Source: DATCMH01 sp036563505 (GTDB lineage Bacteria; Pseudomonadota; Alphaproteobacteria; Rhizobiales; Beijerinckiaceae). From it: 64,000 bases of DNA. Positions 52,900 to 62,985 of the stretch are shown here, in pieces. Position numbers and translations under genes: made by a program. The notes beneath the pieces were generated by a model. It did not search any database and was not told the origin of the DNA. It saw nothing but the letters and a program-made list of their open reading frames with translations. The stretch lies in NCBI GenBank assembly GCA_036563505.1, contig DATCMH010000006.1, positions 5,696 to 69,695 on the forward strand, given 5' to 3'. The first letter of the stretch is position 1. Every line of letters starts with the position of its first letter.

Positions 52900-55800
52900 T
52901 TACGCTGCCTTCGCGATGGGTGCCGCGTGCACGACTGGCACGGCGGGCGCTCCTTCCCATTCCGTGTGGGCGGGGATCGACTCGCCCTTCATCACGATGG
53001 TGAGCGGCCGCAGGCGCGCGTAGTCGCCGACATGGGTGTCGTAGAGCACGGTGGCGTTTGCCCCGACGCAGACGCCTCGGCCCAGCACCACGCGGCCGAC
53101 CTTCATCACCCGGTCCTCGTAGAGGTGAGTCTGGAGCGCCGAGAGGGCGTTGATGGTGCAGTAGTCGCCGACGTGGATGCAGTCGAACTCCGTGATGTCG
53201 GTGGTGAGCATGCACACGCCCCGCCCGAACTTCGCGCCGAAGAGGCGGAGCACCCAGGGCAGGAAAGGCGTGCCCTGGAGGTGCTCCAGGAGCACCTTGC
53301 CCGCCAGCCCCCAGTAGAGCACGGCGACCGCCTCCGTGCGCATCGCCCACCAGGACCACATCGGCTTCATGAGGGGACGGTAGACCCCCATCATCGCCCA
53401 TTTCACCGCGCAGCAGATCAGGGCCATCAGAACCGGGATGACGACGCTCGCCGCGAGGAAGCCAAGGGCGAGTCGCGTCCAGTCGCGAGCGAGGATCGCC
53501 GGGTAGAACACGTCGTCGATGGTGAGGATCGCGAAGCTGATGAACAGCATCGGCGGGAACGAGGTGTGGAAGGCCTCGAAGACGCCGCGGCCGAAGCGGG
53601 GCCAGAAGCCCGGCTCATAGGTGAAGTTCTGCCCGATGGACACCTTCTGACGGTTCGGCAGCTTGATCGGCGGCGAGCCGAACCAGGTCTCGCCCGGCCC
53701 GATGCGCTCGTTCTCCGGCGGCTTCGACTTGATGCCGATGAGGCAGTCGTCCGGGATCACGGCGCCGGGCGGCACCACCGCGTCGTTGCCCACGAAGACG
53801 CGGGCGCCGGTGCGCACGGGCTCGAGGCGCATCCAGCCGCGGCGGATGTCCTCGTCGCCGTAGACCACCTCGTCGGCGATGAAGTTCTTGGCCCCGATCT
53901 CGGTCAGGTCGTAGCGGCCCGAGAGGTTGGAGGAGATCTCCGCGCCCTTGCCGATGCGCGCCCCCATCAGGCGGTACCAGGCGCGCATGTAGAGGGTGGC
54001 GAAGAGGGAGGAGAGGGTCTCCAGCGTCACCTCCGTGGCAAGCGCCACGAACCATTTGCGCAGGTAGAAGGTGGAGAAAATGGAATAGGTGCCCGACCTC
54101 ACCTTCGGCAGGATGATCCAGCGCACGAGGGCGATGAGGAGCACGGTGCCGGCGATCATCAGCATGGCGGTGGGCCAAGTGATGAGGGGCAGGAACCAGT
54201 GATAATGGACGTCCGTCAGCCCCGAGATCGTTTCGTCGATCTGGTCGAAGATGAAGAAGGCCGGGAAGATCGGCAGAAGGCTCACCGGCGGCACGGCGGC
54301 GAGCATCAGGGCGTAGAGCAGGCCGAACCAGCGCCGCCGAGCGACCGAGGCGGTGGCCGGGGCGGGCAGGGACGCGACGTCGACCATGCCCACCTTGCGG
54401 CCGGGCGACCCGTCCCACTTCTCCGCGGGGGCGACGACTGTGCCCTCTCCAAGGGCGGTGAGGTCGAGAAGCTCGGCGTGCTCCCCGACCGCCGTGTCGT
54501 GGGCCAGCACGCAGGACGTACCGATCACCGCGTCGGCGCCGATGGTGATCGTGCCGATGACGAGCTCGTTGCCGATGATCTCGGCGTTGGCGAGCTTCAC
54601 CTTCGAGCCGATGGAAGCGCCGTCCCCGATGGTGACGAGGTCCGCCGCGCCGATGTCGACGTCGCCGATGATCGCGTCCTGGCCGACCTTGGCGCCGAGC
54701 AGGCGCAGGTAGAGCCGGATCACCGGCGAGCCCTGCAGCCACTTGATGTGGATCAAGGGCAGGAGGCGCTGCGCCAGCCACCAGCGGAAATAGTAGACGC
54801 CCCAGAGCGGGTAGCGCCCCGGCTTGGTGCGGCCTATGACGAGCCATTTGCCCGCGATGGCGATCACGCCCGTGACGAAGTTGATGGCGGTGTAGACGGC
54901 GAGCAGGGTCGCCATCTCGCCCCAGAAGCCGAAGCCTTCGCCGGCGATGAGGAGATAGGTGACGAAGATCCCGAGCCACTGCACCGTCGTCAGGAACAGG
55001 ACGATGGGCAGGGCGATCGCCTGGGCGATGCCGCACAGGACGCGCCGCAGGAGCGGCGGCGGCTCGAAGGAGAGGTCGAGCGCCACGGAGGCCGCGCCGG
55101 CCCCGCCGGTGCGGATGATCAGCGCGGCGGCGAGCGCGCGCAGGGTGCGGTGGCCGTAGACGTCCTGCAGGGTGATTCCTGCGAGGGCCGGGCTCTCGCG
55201 CACTGCGGAGACGAAGCGGGCAGCGAGCAGCGAGTGGCCGCCGAGATCGGTGAAGAAGTCCGCGTCGAAGGGCACCGTGACGTTGCCGAAGACGCGCTTG
55301 GCCGCCACGAGCAGCGCGGCCTCCGTCTCGTTCGCCGGCTCCTCCTGGTCGCCGGTGGCGGCGCCCGGGGCGAGGGGAAGGGCGCGCAGGGCCTTGCGGT
55401 CGACCTTGCCGGAGGTGAGGCGCGGCAGGGTCTCCACGACCTCGAAATGGCTCGGGATCATGTAGGCCGGAAGCTGGTCGCGCAGCTCCGCCCGCATCAG
55501 GGCCTTGTCGACGGGCGCCCCGCGCTCGGGGACGAGGAAAGCGACGAGGCGGTCCATGCCGTCGTCCTGGCGCAGCACCACCGCCGCTTGGCCGATGCCG
55601 GCGAGGTTCTGCACCTTCGTCTCGATCTCGCCGAGCTCGACGCGAAAGCCCCGAATCTTGACCTGGTCATCGATGCGGCCATGGAAGAGGATCTCGCCGT
55701 CGGGTCCAAACGATACGGCGTCGCCGGAGCGGTAGAGCACCGGGTCGCGTCCATCGGAGGGGAAAGGATTCGCGATGAATTTTTCGGCCGTGAGCTCCGG

Positions 55801-56955
55801 GCGCTTGAGGTAGCCCTGCGCCACGCCCGGCCCGCCGATCAGAAGCTCGCCCTGCGCGCCCGGCGGCACCGGCGCCAGGTGCTCGTCGACGATGTAGGCC
55901 GTGTAATTGGCGATCGGCCCACCGATCGTGACCGGCTTCCCGGGCCGCATCTCCGCGGCGGTGGCCACCACGGTGGCTTCCGTCGGGCCATAGGTGTTGA
56001 AGAGCCGCCGGGTCGGGGTCGCCCAGCGCTCCACGAGGGCCTGAGGCAACGCCTCGCCGCCGAGCAGCACGAGGCGCAGGGACGGCACGTCCTTGGTGAG
56101 CAGCGCGAGCAGCGTCGGCACGGTGTCGATCACCGTGACGCCGTGACGGCTGAGGAGGTCTGGCAGGCTCTCCACGTCGCCCATCATCGCCGGGCTCGCG
56201 ACGAAGAGCGTCGCGCCGACGAGGTACGGGATCCAGATCTCCTCCATGGAGAGGTCGAAGGCGACCGACGCCCCCTGGAACACCACGTCGTCCGCCCGGA
56301 AGCCGTAGAGAAGATTCGCCGAGCGCAGGAAGTGGCAGATGTTGCGGTGGCTGACGACGATGCCCTTCGGCATGCCCGTCGAGCCGGAGGTGTAGATCAT
56401 GTAGGCCGGGTGGTCCGGCGTGAGACCGCGCGCCCTGGGGTCGACGGGCGTCGTGTCCGCGGGATCGGTGAGGGCGCTCGAGGTGAGCACCGGAACGCCG
56501 ACCTCGGCCTTGCCGCTCAAGGCCTCGCTCGTCAGCAGCCCCTTGGCCTCAGCGTCCGACAGGCAGACGGCGATCCGGTCGACAGGCGCCTCGGCGTCGA
56601 AGGGCAGCCAGGCAGCGCCCGACCGCGTGATGCCAACTTGAGCGACGAGGAGTTCCGCGCCGCGGGGCATCCACAGGCCCACGACATCGCCTGGCCCGAT
56701 GCCGCGGCGCATAAGGCCGCGAGCGACGGCGTCGGCGCGCCGGCCGAGCTCGGCGTAGGGGATCGTCTCGTCGCCGAAGATCAGGGCGGGGTGATCGGGC
56801 CGGGCCTCGACCGAGGCGGCGATGATGTCGCTGAGCACCTCGTCGCGCAGGAGGTCGGGCCGGGCCTCGCCACGCAGGACGCTGACCCCGCGCACGGGCG
56901 TTTCGCGCGCGAAAACCTCGCCGCTGCGGGGCGCCGCGCTCTCCACGACATCCAT
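52900..56955 (-). CDS. Pls/PosA-family single-module nonribosomal peptide synthetase
   Basis: Membrane-bound synthetase of 1351 residues. An adenylation domain (about 40-520) has A3 YTSGSTGMPKG (188-198), A4 FDLSMEEIW (233-241, Asp234 for the alpha-amino group), TYGPTEATV, YRSGD and the A10 lysine in SGKVDRK (517). A carrier domain follows with the phosphopantetheine serine in LGGHSLL (Ser575). Then three units repeat: two membrane helices plus a left-handed beta-helix (hexapeptide-repeat) domain, at about 752-850, 996-1096 and 1238-1340. This is the topology of epsilon-poly-lysine synthetase (Pls). Known relatives link one amino acid to itself. The amino acid here is not known. Confidence 0.88.
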   Translation of the reverse strand: MDVVESAAPRSGEVFARETPVRGVSVLRGEARPDLLRDEVLSDIIAASVEARPDHPALIFGDETIPYAELGRRADAVARGLMRRGIGPGDVVGLWMPRGAELLVAQVGITRSGAAWLPFDAEAPVDRIAVCLSDAEAKGLLTSEALSGKAEVGVPVLTSSALTDPADTTPVDPRARGLTPDHPAYMIYTSGSTGMPKGIVVSHRNICHFLRSANLLYGFRADDVVFQGASVAFDLSMEEIWIPYLVGATLFVASPAMMGDVESLPDLLSRHGVTVIDTVPTLLALLTKDVPSLRLVLLGGEALPQALVERWATPTRRLFNTYGPTEATVVATAAEMRPGKPVTIGGPIANYTAYIVDEHLAPVPPGAQGELLIGGPGVAQGYLKRPELTAEKFIANPFPSDGRDPVLYRSGDAVSFGPDGEILFHGRIDDQVKIRGFRVELGEIETKVQNLAGIGQAAVVLRQDDGMDRLVAFLVPERGAPVDKALMRAELRDQLPAYMIPSHFEVVETLPRLTSGKVDRKALRALPLAPGAATGDQEEPANETEAALLVAAKRVFGNVTVPFDADFFTDLGGHSLLAARFVSAVRESPALAGITLQDVYGHRTLRALAAALIIRTGGAGAASVALDLSFEPPPLLRRVLCGIAQAIALPIVLFLTTVQWLGIFVTYLLIAGEGFGFWGEMATLLAVYTAINFVTGVIAIAGKWLVIGRTKPGRYPLWGVYYFRWWLAQRLLPLIHIKWLQGSPVIRLYLRLLGAKVGQDAIIGDVDIGAADLVTIGDGASIGSKVKLANAEIIGNELVIGTITIGADAVIGTSCVLAHDTAVGEHAELLDLTALGEGTVVAPAEKWDGSPGRKVGMVDVASLPAPATASVARRRWFGLLYALMLAAVPPVSLLPIFPAFFIFDQIDETISGLTDVHYHWFLPLITWPTAMLMIAGTVLLIALVRWIILPKVRSGTYSIFSTFYLRKWFVALATEVTLETLSSLFATLYMRAWYRLMGARIGKGAEISSNLSGRYDLTEIGAKNFIADEVVYGDEDIRRGWMRLEPVRTGARVFVGNDAVVPPGAVIPDDCLIGIKSKPPENERIGPGETWFGSPPIKLPNRQKVSIGQNFTYEPGFWPRFGRGVFEAFHTSFPPMLFISFAILTIDDVFYPAILARDWTRLALGFLAASVVIPVLMALICCAVKWAMMGVYRPLMKPMWSWWAMRTEAVAVLYWGLAGKVLLEHLQGTPFLPWVLRLFGAKFGRGVCMLTTDITEFDCIHVGDYCTINALSALQTHLYEDRVMKVGRVVLGRGVCVGANATVLYDTHVGDYARLRPLTIVMKGESIPAHTEWEGAPAVPVVHAAPIAKAA

Positions 56956-57141
56956 CCTCAACTCCGCCCTCGTCGGCCCCGTTCGACAGTGCTCGCGCAA
57001 GGCCGCGGCTGGCAGGCCGCCGCGACGTGTTCCTCGGCTCAACGGGCGTGAACCTTGCCAGGTTCGGCCTGTCATTCCCCTGAACGGCTGTCTAGCACGT
57101 TCCGGAATGGCTCAAAATAACGGCGATTTCAGGCGTTTTCG

Positions 57142-57726
57142 TTAAACCCAGCGGTGCCGGCCACCCTCGATCACGAGGACGCGACCCTGCCAGATGTCGA
57201 TCCGGGGCGCCTGCTCGATCGGCACGCCGCAGGCTCGGGCGAGGAGAGCTCGCGCCACGCCGCCGTGGGACACCACCACGGTCGGTCTGGACAGGGCCGC
57301 GAAGACCGGCATGACCCGGTCCGCCAGCATGGCGTAGCTCTCGCCGCCCGGTGGCACGAAGCCCCACTTGTCGCGCTCGCGGGCAGCCCAGGCCTCGGGC
57401 TCGGCCCGGCGCACCTCGCGCCAGGTGCGGCCCTCCCACCCTCCGAAGGTGAGCTCGCGCAGGCGCTCGTCGGTGCCGTAGGCCGTCCGGTCGAGGCCGA
57501 TGGCGGCCCGCAGCCGCTCCATCGTGTCGCGGGTCCGGTGCATCGGGCTGGCGAGATAGTCGAGCCCGGCGGCGTCGGCGACGAGGCCGCGCAGCTTCAC
57601 CCCTGCCTCCTCAGCCTGACGGCGGCCGCGGTCGTTCAGGGGAACGTCCTGCTGCCCCTGGAGCCGCCCTTCCGCGTTCCAGGCCGTCTCGCCATGGCGG
57701 ACGAAGTAGACGGTGACGCCGGTCAC
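57142..57726 (-). CDS. Histidine phosphatase superfamily protein
   Basis: Phosphoglycerate-mutase-like phosphatase of 194 residues. The catalytic RHG triplet is in FVRHGETAWNAEGRLQGQQDVPLN, and the second histidine in VVVSHGGVARALL. ELTFGGWEGRTW is typical. The substrate is unknown. The GTG start lies one base from the fabI stop, so it is coupled to fabI. Confidence 0.85.
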   Translation of the reverse strand: MTGVTVYFVRHGETAWNAEGRLQGQQDVPLNDRGRRQAEEAGVKLRGLVADAAGLDYLASPMHRTRDTMERLRAAIGLDRTAYGTDERLRELTFGGWEGRTWREVRRAEPEAWAARERDKWGFVPPGGESYAMLADRVMPVFAALSRPTVVVSHGGVARALLARACGVPIEQAPRIDIWQGRVLVIEGGRHRWV

Positions 57727-57727
57727 C

Positions 57728-58552
57728 TTAATCCTTGTCGAGCGACAGGTCCGGGGCGTCCGGGTTCTTCATGCCGACCACGTGGTAGCCGGCATCGACG
57801 TGATGCACCTCGCCCGTGACGCCGCGGGACATGTCCGACATGAGGTAGACCCCCGCCTCCCCGACCTCCTCGATCGAGACGGTCCGCCGGAGCGGCGAGT
57901 TGTACTCGTTCCATTTCAGGATGTAGCGGAAATCGCCGATGCCCGACGCTGCGAGCGTCTTGATGGGGCCGGCCGAGATCGCATTGACGCGGATTGCCTG
58001 CGGTCCGAGATCGGCGGCGAGGTATCGTACCGAGGCTTCCAGCGCCGCCTTGGCCACGCCCATGACGTTGTAGTGCGGCATCCACTTCTCGGCGCCGTAA
58101 TAGGTCAGCGTGAGGAGCGAGCCGCCCTGGCCCATCAGCTTCTCGGCCCGCTGAGCGACCGCCGTCAGCGAGTAGCAGGAGATGAGGAGCGAGCGCGTGA
58201 AGTTCGCCTCGCTCGTATCGACGTAGCGGCCCGTCAGCTCGTCCTTGTCGGAGAAGGCGATGCAATGGGCCACGAAATCGAGCCCGCCCCATTGCCGCTT
58301 CACCTCGTCGAAGCAGGCATCGATGGTTTCAGGCACCGTGACGTCGCAATGGCCGACGACGAGGGCGTCAAGCTCCTTGGCGAGGGGCTCGACCCGCTTC
58401 TTCAAGGCGTCGCCCTGATAGGTGAAGGCGAGCTCGGCCCCGTGCCGCCGAGCCGCCCGGGCGATGCCCCAGGCGATGGACCGGTTGTTGGCCACGCCCA
58501 TGATCAGGCCGCGCTTGCCGGACAGGATGCCGGGAGCCGGGGTCTCCGTCAT
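57728..58552 (-). CDS. fabI: Enoyl-[acyl-carrier-protein] reductase (NADH)
   Basis: Last reductive step of fatty-acid elongation, 274 residues. Glycine-rich GVANNRSIAWGIARA, FVAHCIAFSDKDELTGRYVDTS, the catalytic YYGAEKWMPHYNVMGVAKAALE with Tyr-x6-Lys, and ISAGPIKTLAASGI are hallmarks of FabI and not of other SDRs. The ATG at 58552 has no competing start. It is the target of triclosan-type inhibitors in other bacteria. Confidence 0.95.
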   Translation of the reverse strand: MTETPAPGILSGKRGLIMGVANNRSIAWGIARAARRHGAELAFTYQGDALKKRVEPLAKELDALVVGHCDVTVPETIDACFDEVKRQWGGLDFVAHCIAFSDKDELTGRYVDTSEANFTRSLLISCYSLTAVAQRAEKLMGQGGSLLTLTYYGAEKWMPHYNVMGVAKAALEASVRYLAADLGPQAIRVNAISAGPIKTLAASGIGDFRYILKWNEYNSPLRRTVSIEEVGEAGVYLMSDMSRGVTGEVHHVDAGYHVVGMKNPDAPDLSLDKD

Positions 58553-58645
58553 GAATCACCTGAGAAAAAGGCTTGGTTCGGAACAAGAGGTTCGGCCTCT
58601 TTAGCCGAGGCGGTGGCGCTGCGAAAGGTGGGGCGAGCCCTGGCC

Positions 58646-59683
58646 TCACGCCCGCTCGCGCGAGCGGGCCGCCGCGCGGGCTGCGACGTCGATGAGAGCG
58701 CGGGAGGCGATCGCCTCCGCCATGTCGGCCTGGCGGCGGGTGGCGAGCACCGCCTCCTGGAGCCGGCCGACGAGGGCGCGAAGGCTGAGCGTGTTCCAGG
58801 TCGCGAGGTGCCGCCGCACCGCGTCCTGGCGGCGGAAATGCAGGCCGCGCCAGCCGCGCATCACCTCGTCGAGCCGCTCGCCCCGCTCGACCTGCGCGCG
58901 ATAGGGCAGGAGCGTCAGCGCGTGGCGCAGCGCGCCGGCGAGCACGGAGCCGGGCGCGGCGCCCTCGGCGAAGGAGCGGCGCAGCGCCTGGTCGGCCGCG
59001 GCCATGTCGCCGGAAAAGGCCGCATCCACCGCGGCGTCGGAGGCGAGCGCCGAGACGTCGCTCAAGGCCTGGTCGATGTCGTCGAGGGTCACCTCGTTGC
59101 GGCCGTGAACGTAGAGGAGGAGCTTTGCGAGCTCGTTGCGCGTGGCAAGACGGTCGCCCCCAAGGCCGGCGAGGAGCGCCTGGCGGGCCTCGCGACCGAT
59201 CGTGAGGCCGGCGCCGCGCAGGGTCTCGTCGACCACCGTGCCGAGATCCCGGCCCTCGTCGGCGTAGCAGGGCAGGGCGAGGGCCCGGGCCGAGCGCTCG
59301 CAGAGAACCCGCAGGGGCGAGGTCTTGGCGAGGTCCCCCGCCTCGATCACCACCCGCGCGCTGCCCGGCTCGAGGGCGAGCACCGGCTCGACGGCCGGAG
59401 CGATGTTGCGGTTCGTCGGCCGCACCCAGACCATCCGCTGGCCGCCGAAGAGGGCGACCGTGCCCGCCTCGTCCAAGAGGCGCGCCGGGTCTCCGGCGAC
59501 CGTGTCGCCGTCGAGACGGACGAGCTGGAAGGGATCGTTCGGGTCCGTGACGCCGCTCTCGGCGACGCGCTTCGCCCGCTCGGCGACGAGGCCGGTATCG
59601 GGTCCGTAGACGAGGATGACGAGGAGGCGCGGGTCGAGGCGGCGCAGCGTCGCCTCGACCTCGTTCGCCCGAACCGCGGTCAA
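58646..59683 (-). CDS. holA: DNA polymerase III delta subunit
   Basis: Clamp-loader subunit that opens the beta clamp, 345 residues. LLVILVYGPDTGLVAERAKRVAES and the DNA-polymerase-III-delta architecture (GDRLATRNELAKLLLYVHGRNEVTLDDID) are recognisable. Start is TTG 59683. The lptE-holA order downstream of leuS is canonical in alphaproteobacteria, whose next gene is usually parB; here parB is 34 kb away. Confidence 0.93.
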   Translation of the reverse strand: MTAVRANEVEATLRRLDPRLLVILVYGPDTGLVAERAKRVAESGVTDPNDPFQLVRLDGDTVAGDPARLLDEAGTVALFGGQRMVWVRPTNRNIAPAVEPVLALEPGSARVVIEAGDLAKTSPLRVLCERSARALALPCYADEGRDLGTVVDETLRGAGLTIGREARQALLAGLGGDRLATRNELAKLLLYVHGRNEVTLDDIDQALSDVSALASDAAVDAAFSGDMAAADQALRRSFAEGAAPGSVLAGALRHALTLLPYRAQVERGERLDEVMRGWRGLHFRRQDAVRRHLATWNTLSLRALVGRLQEAVLATRRQADMAEAIASRALIDVAARAAARSRERA

Positions 59684-59687
59684 AGGG

Positions 59688-60227
59688 TCACGACGTGGCG
59701 AGCGCGAGCGCCAGCCGGGTGCGGATCTGCTCGGCCAACAGCTTGCCGACCCGCGTCTCGGCGTCGCGGGCGGCGCGCACGGAGGCGAAGCGCTGGATGC
59801 TGCGGTCGTAGACCGCCGAGCCCGAGGCCTTGCCGCTGGCGATCTCGCGGTCGCCGTCGATCGTCCTCAGGGTATAGTCGGCGTCGGCGAAGATGGTGGC
59901 GGAATCGGCGCGCCCGGTCGCCGCGTTGACGATCTGGGTCAGCACGCTCTGCGACAGGTCGATGGCGAGGCGGTACCGCTTGGGCGAAGGCGTCCCGGAC
60001 CCGTCGAGCTGGAACATGAGCTCCTGGCGCAGGGCGTGGCCCGTGTATTCCTGGTTGATCTTGGTCTTGACCCGAACGATCTCAATGGCGGCGAGCTCGG
60101 CCGGCAGGCTCTTGCCGCTGGCCGTCGGGCCGTAGAGGGGCCTCAGGCAGGCGCCGAGCGGCAGGGCCGCCGCGCCGGCGAGCGAGAGGCGCAGGAAGCC
60201 CCGGCGGGAGAAGTCAGACGACGACAT
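59688..60227 (-). CDS. lptE: LPS-assembly lipoprotein LptE
   Basis: Outer-membrane lipoprotein (179 residues) that plugs LptD during lipopolysaccharide export. A twin-arginine-looking basic start (SRRGFLRLSLAGAAALPLGAC) leads to the lipobox Cys, followed by LRPLYG, a family mark, and an LptE core. It overlaps the end of leuS by 14 bp and ends 4 bp before holA, so leuS-lptE-holA is one unit. Confidence 0.88.
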   Translation of the reverse strand: MSSSDFSRRGFLRLSLAGAAALPLGACLRPLYGPTASGKSLPAELAAIEIVRVKTKINQEYTGHALRQELMFQLDGSGTPSPKRYRLAIDLSQSVLTQIVNAATGRADSATIFADADYTLRTIDGDREIASGKASGSAVYDRSIQRFASVRAARDAETRVGKLLAEQIRTRLALALATS

Positions 60228-62862
60228 TCACGATCCTCTGGGGAACCACGATGATCTTCTTCGGCGCCCGTCCGTCAAGCGCGCGGCGCACCGCCTCGTC
60301 GGCGAGGACCGCCGCTTCCACCGCCGCCGCGTCCGCGTCGCGGGCCACCGACACATCCGCGCGCTTCTTGCCGTTGACCTGCACGGGCAGGACGATCGCC
60401 TCCTCGACGAGGAGCGAGCGGTCAAGCGCGGGCCAGGGCGCCTGGGCAACGAGGCCGTCGTGACCCAACGCCTGCCAGCACTCCTCGGCCAGATGCGGCA
60501 TCATCGGCGCCAGAACCTGGACGAAGATGCGGCCGGCCTCGCGGAAAGCGGGCCCGAGCGCCTCGAGGCTCCCGTTGCCCCGCGCCGCCGCGAGCTGGGC
60601 CTGGAGCGCGTTGGCGAGCTCGTAGATGTGAGCGACGCAGCGGTTGAAGCGCAGGCGCTCGACATCCTCTTCGAGGCCCGCGAGCGCGCGATGCGCGGCT
60701 TTCAGGACGGCCGTGGCCTCCACGCTCCGGCCGGTGCCGTTCGCGCTGCTCCCTGACAGGTCCGCGATCTCGCCAACGAGGCGCCAGGCGCGCTGGACGA
60801 AGCGGGAGGCGCCCTGCACCCCCTCCTCCGTCCAGATCACGTCCCGCTCGGGAGGCGAGTCGGAGAGCATGAACCAGCGCGCGGTGTCGGCACCGTAGGA
60901 CGTGATGATGTCGTCCGGGTCGACCACGTTGCGCTTCGACTTCGACATCTTCTCGATGGAGCCGATCTCGACGGTTGCCCCGGTGCCGAGATGCATCGCC
61001 CGGCGCTGGCCGCCCTCGCTCTCGATCCGGATCTCGGAGGGCTGCAGCCAAGAGCCGTCGGCGGCGCGGTAGGTCTCGTGGACCACCATGCCTTGCGTGA
61101 ACAGGCCGGCGAAGGGCTCATCCAACCCGGCATAGCCGCAGGCCCGCATCGCGCGGGTGAAGAAGCGCGAGTAGAGGAGATGCAGGATCGCGTGCTCGAT
61201 GCCGCCGATATACTGGTCGACGGCGAGCCAGTGATCGACCTCGGCCCGGTTTACCGGCGCGTCCGCGAGCTGCGGGTCGGTGAAGCGGGCGAAATACCAG
61301 GACGAGTCGACGAAGGTGTCCATCGTGTCCGTCTCGCGCCGCGCCGGGGCGCCGCAGGACGGGCAGGGAACGTGTTTCCAGGTCGGGTGATGGTCGAGGG
61401 GATTGCCCGGGCGCTCGAAGGACACGTCCTCCGGCAGGGTCACGGGCAGCTGGTCGGCCGGCACCGGCACGGTGCCGCAGGCCTCGCAATGGATGACCGG
61501 GATCGGGCAGCCCCAGTAGCGCTGGCGCGAGATGCCCCAGTCACGCAGGCGGAAATTCACCTTGCGCTCGGCGACGGGTGAGCCGTCGCGGGTCTCGGCG
61601 GTGAGGCGGCGTGCCACCTCCTCTTTCGCTTCGTCGATGGTGAGACCGTCGAGGAAGCGGGAGTTGATCATCCGCCCGTCGCCGTCATAGGCCACGTCGG
61701 TGACGACGAAAGTCGCCGGATCCTGGTCCGGCGGGCAGACCACGGGCAGGTTGCCGAGCCCGTACTTGTTGACGAAGTCGAGGTCGCGCTGATCGTGCGC
61801 CGGGCAGCCGAAGATTGCGCCCGCGCCGTATTCCATTAGGATGAAGTTCGCGACGTAGACCGGCAGCTGCCAGGACGAGTCGAAGGGGTGGATCGCCCGG
61901 ATGCCGGTGTCGTAGCCCTGCTTCTCCGCCGTCTCGATGGCTTCCGCCGCCGTGCCGGTGCGTCGGCACTCCTCAATGAAAGCGGCGAGCTTCGGGTCGC
62001 GCGCGGCCGCGGCTTTCGCCAGCGGGTGATCGGGCGCCACCGCCATGAACTTGGCGCCGAAGAGCGTGTCCGGCCGCGTCGTGTAGATCTCGAGTTCCGG
62101 GCCGGGCCCGTCGGGCGGCAGGGTCTCGCTGTCCAGCGCGAAGCGGATCTTGAGGCCCTCCGAGCGGCCGATCCAGTTGCGCTGCATGACGCGCACCTTC
62201 TCGGGCCACCGCTCGAGGGTATCGAGGGCGTCCGTGAGGTCCTGTGCGTAATCGGTAATCTTGAAGAACCACTGGGTGAGCTCGCGGCTTTCGACCAGCG
62301 CCCCCGAACGCCAGCCGCGGCCGTCGATCACCTGCTCGTTGGCGAGCACGGTCTGGTCGACCGGGTCCCAGTTCACCTTCGCCGTCTTGCGGTCGACGAG
62401 GCCCGCTTTCAGGAAGTCGAGGAAGAGGCGCTGCTGGTGCTTGTAGTAGCTCGGGTCGCAGGTCGCGAGCTCGCGGCTCCAGTCGAGGGACAGCCCCATG
62501 GACTGGAGCTGCGACCGCATGGTGGCAATGTTCTCGTAGGTCCAGGCTTTCGGGTGGATGCCCCGGTCGATGGCGGCACGCTCGGCCGGCAGGCCGAAGG
62601 CGTCCCAGCCCATGGGGTGGAGCACGTTGAAGCCCCGCGCCCGCTTGTAGCGCGCCACCACGTCGCCCATGGCGTAGTTGCGCACGTGCCCCATGTGGAT
62701 GCGCCCCGACGGGTAGGGGAACATCTCGAGCACGTAATATTTCGGCCGCGGGTCGTCGTTGCGGGTCTGGAACACCGCCTGGTCGGCCCAGGTCTCGCGC
62801 CACTTCGGCTCGGCTTCCTTGGCGTTGTAGCGCTCAGGTCTCATCGTTCGCGGCGCGTGCAT
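60214..62862 (-). CDS. leuS: Leucyl-tRNA synthetase
   Basis: Class I aminoacyl-tRNA synthetase, 882 residues. The HIGH-type motif is HMGH in YPSGRIHMGHVRNYAMGD, and KMSKS appears as EKMSKSKRNVVDPDD. The CP1 editing domain is present, with a zinc site near CPSCGAPA, and the C-terminal anticodon-binding region is complete. The start is between ATG 62862 and ATG 62844 (MRPERYN). No T-box was seen. Confidence 0.97.
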   Translation of the reverse strand: MHAPRTMRPERYNAKEAEPKWRETWADQAVFQTRNDDPRPKYYVLEMFPYPSGRIHMGHVRNYAMGDVVARYKRARGFNVLHPMGWDAFGLPAERAAIDRGIHPKAWTYENIATMRSQLQSMGLSLDWSRELATCDPSYYKHQQRLFLDFLKAGLVDRKTAKVNWDPVDQTVLANEQVIDGRGWRSGALVESRELTQWFFKITDYAQDLTDALDTLERWPEKVRVMQRNWIGRSEGLKIRFALDSETLPPDGPGPELEIYTTRPDTLFGAKFMAVAPDHPLAKAAAARDPKLAAFIEECRRTGTAAEAIETAEKQGYDTGIRAIHPFDSSWQLPVYVANFILMEYGAGAIFGCPAHDQRDLDFVNKYGLGNLPVVCPPDQDPATFVVTDVAYDGDGRMINSRFLDGLTIDEAKEEVARRLTAETRDGSPVAERKVNFRLRDWGISRQRYWGCPIPVIHCEACGTVPVPADQLPVTLPEDVSFERPGNPLDHHPTWKHVPCPSCGAPARRETDTMDTFVDSSWYFARFTDPQLADAPVNRAEVDHWLAVDQYIGGIEHAILHLLYSRFFTRAMRACGYAGLDEPFAGLFTQGMVVHETYRAADGSWLQPSEIRIESEGGQRRAMHLGTGATVEIGSIEKMSKSKRNVVDPDDIITSYGADTARWFMLSDSPPERDVIWTEEGVQGASRFVQRAWRLVGEIADLSGSSANGTGRSVEATAVLKAAHRALAGLEEDVERLRFNRCVAHIYELANALQAQLAAARGNGSLEALGPAFREAGRIFVQVLAPMMPHLAEECWQALGHDGLVAQAPWPALDRSLLVEEAIVLPVQVNGKKRADVSVARDADAAAVEAAVLADEAVRRALDGRAPKKIIVVPQRIVNVVV

Positions 62863-62985
62863 TCATGCGAAAAGGGGGAACGCCGCGGCGCGCTTGCGCC
62901 GGGCCGGCTCGCCGGACTAGGACACCATAACCCCGCACGGGTCAACGGTTGGTCAAGCCGCGGGTCGGTCACACGGAGGGCGCGC

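Noticed and set aside
52927..57051. 1374-codon open frame antisense to the Pls/PosA synthetase
   Set aside because: Its composition is the antisense pattern expected from high-GC codon use; no known domain, while the minus strand encodes clear motifs.
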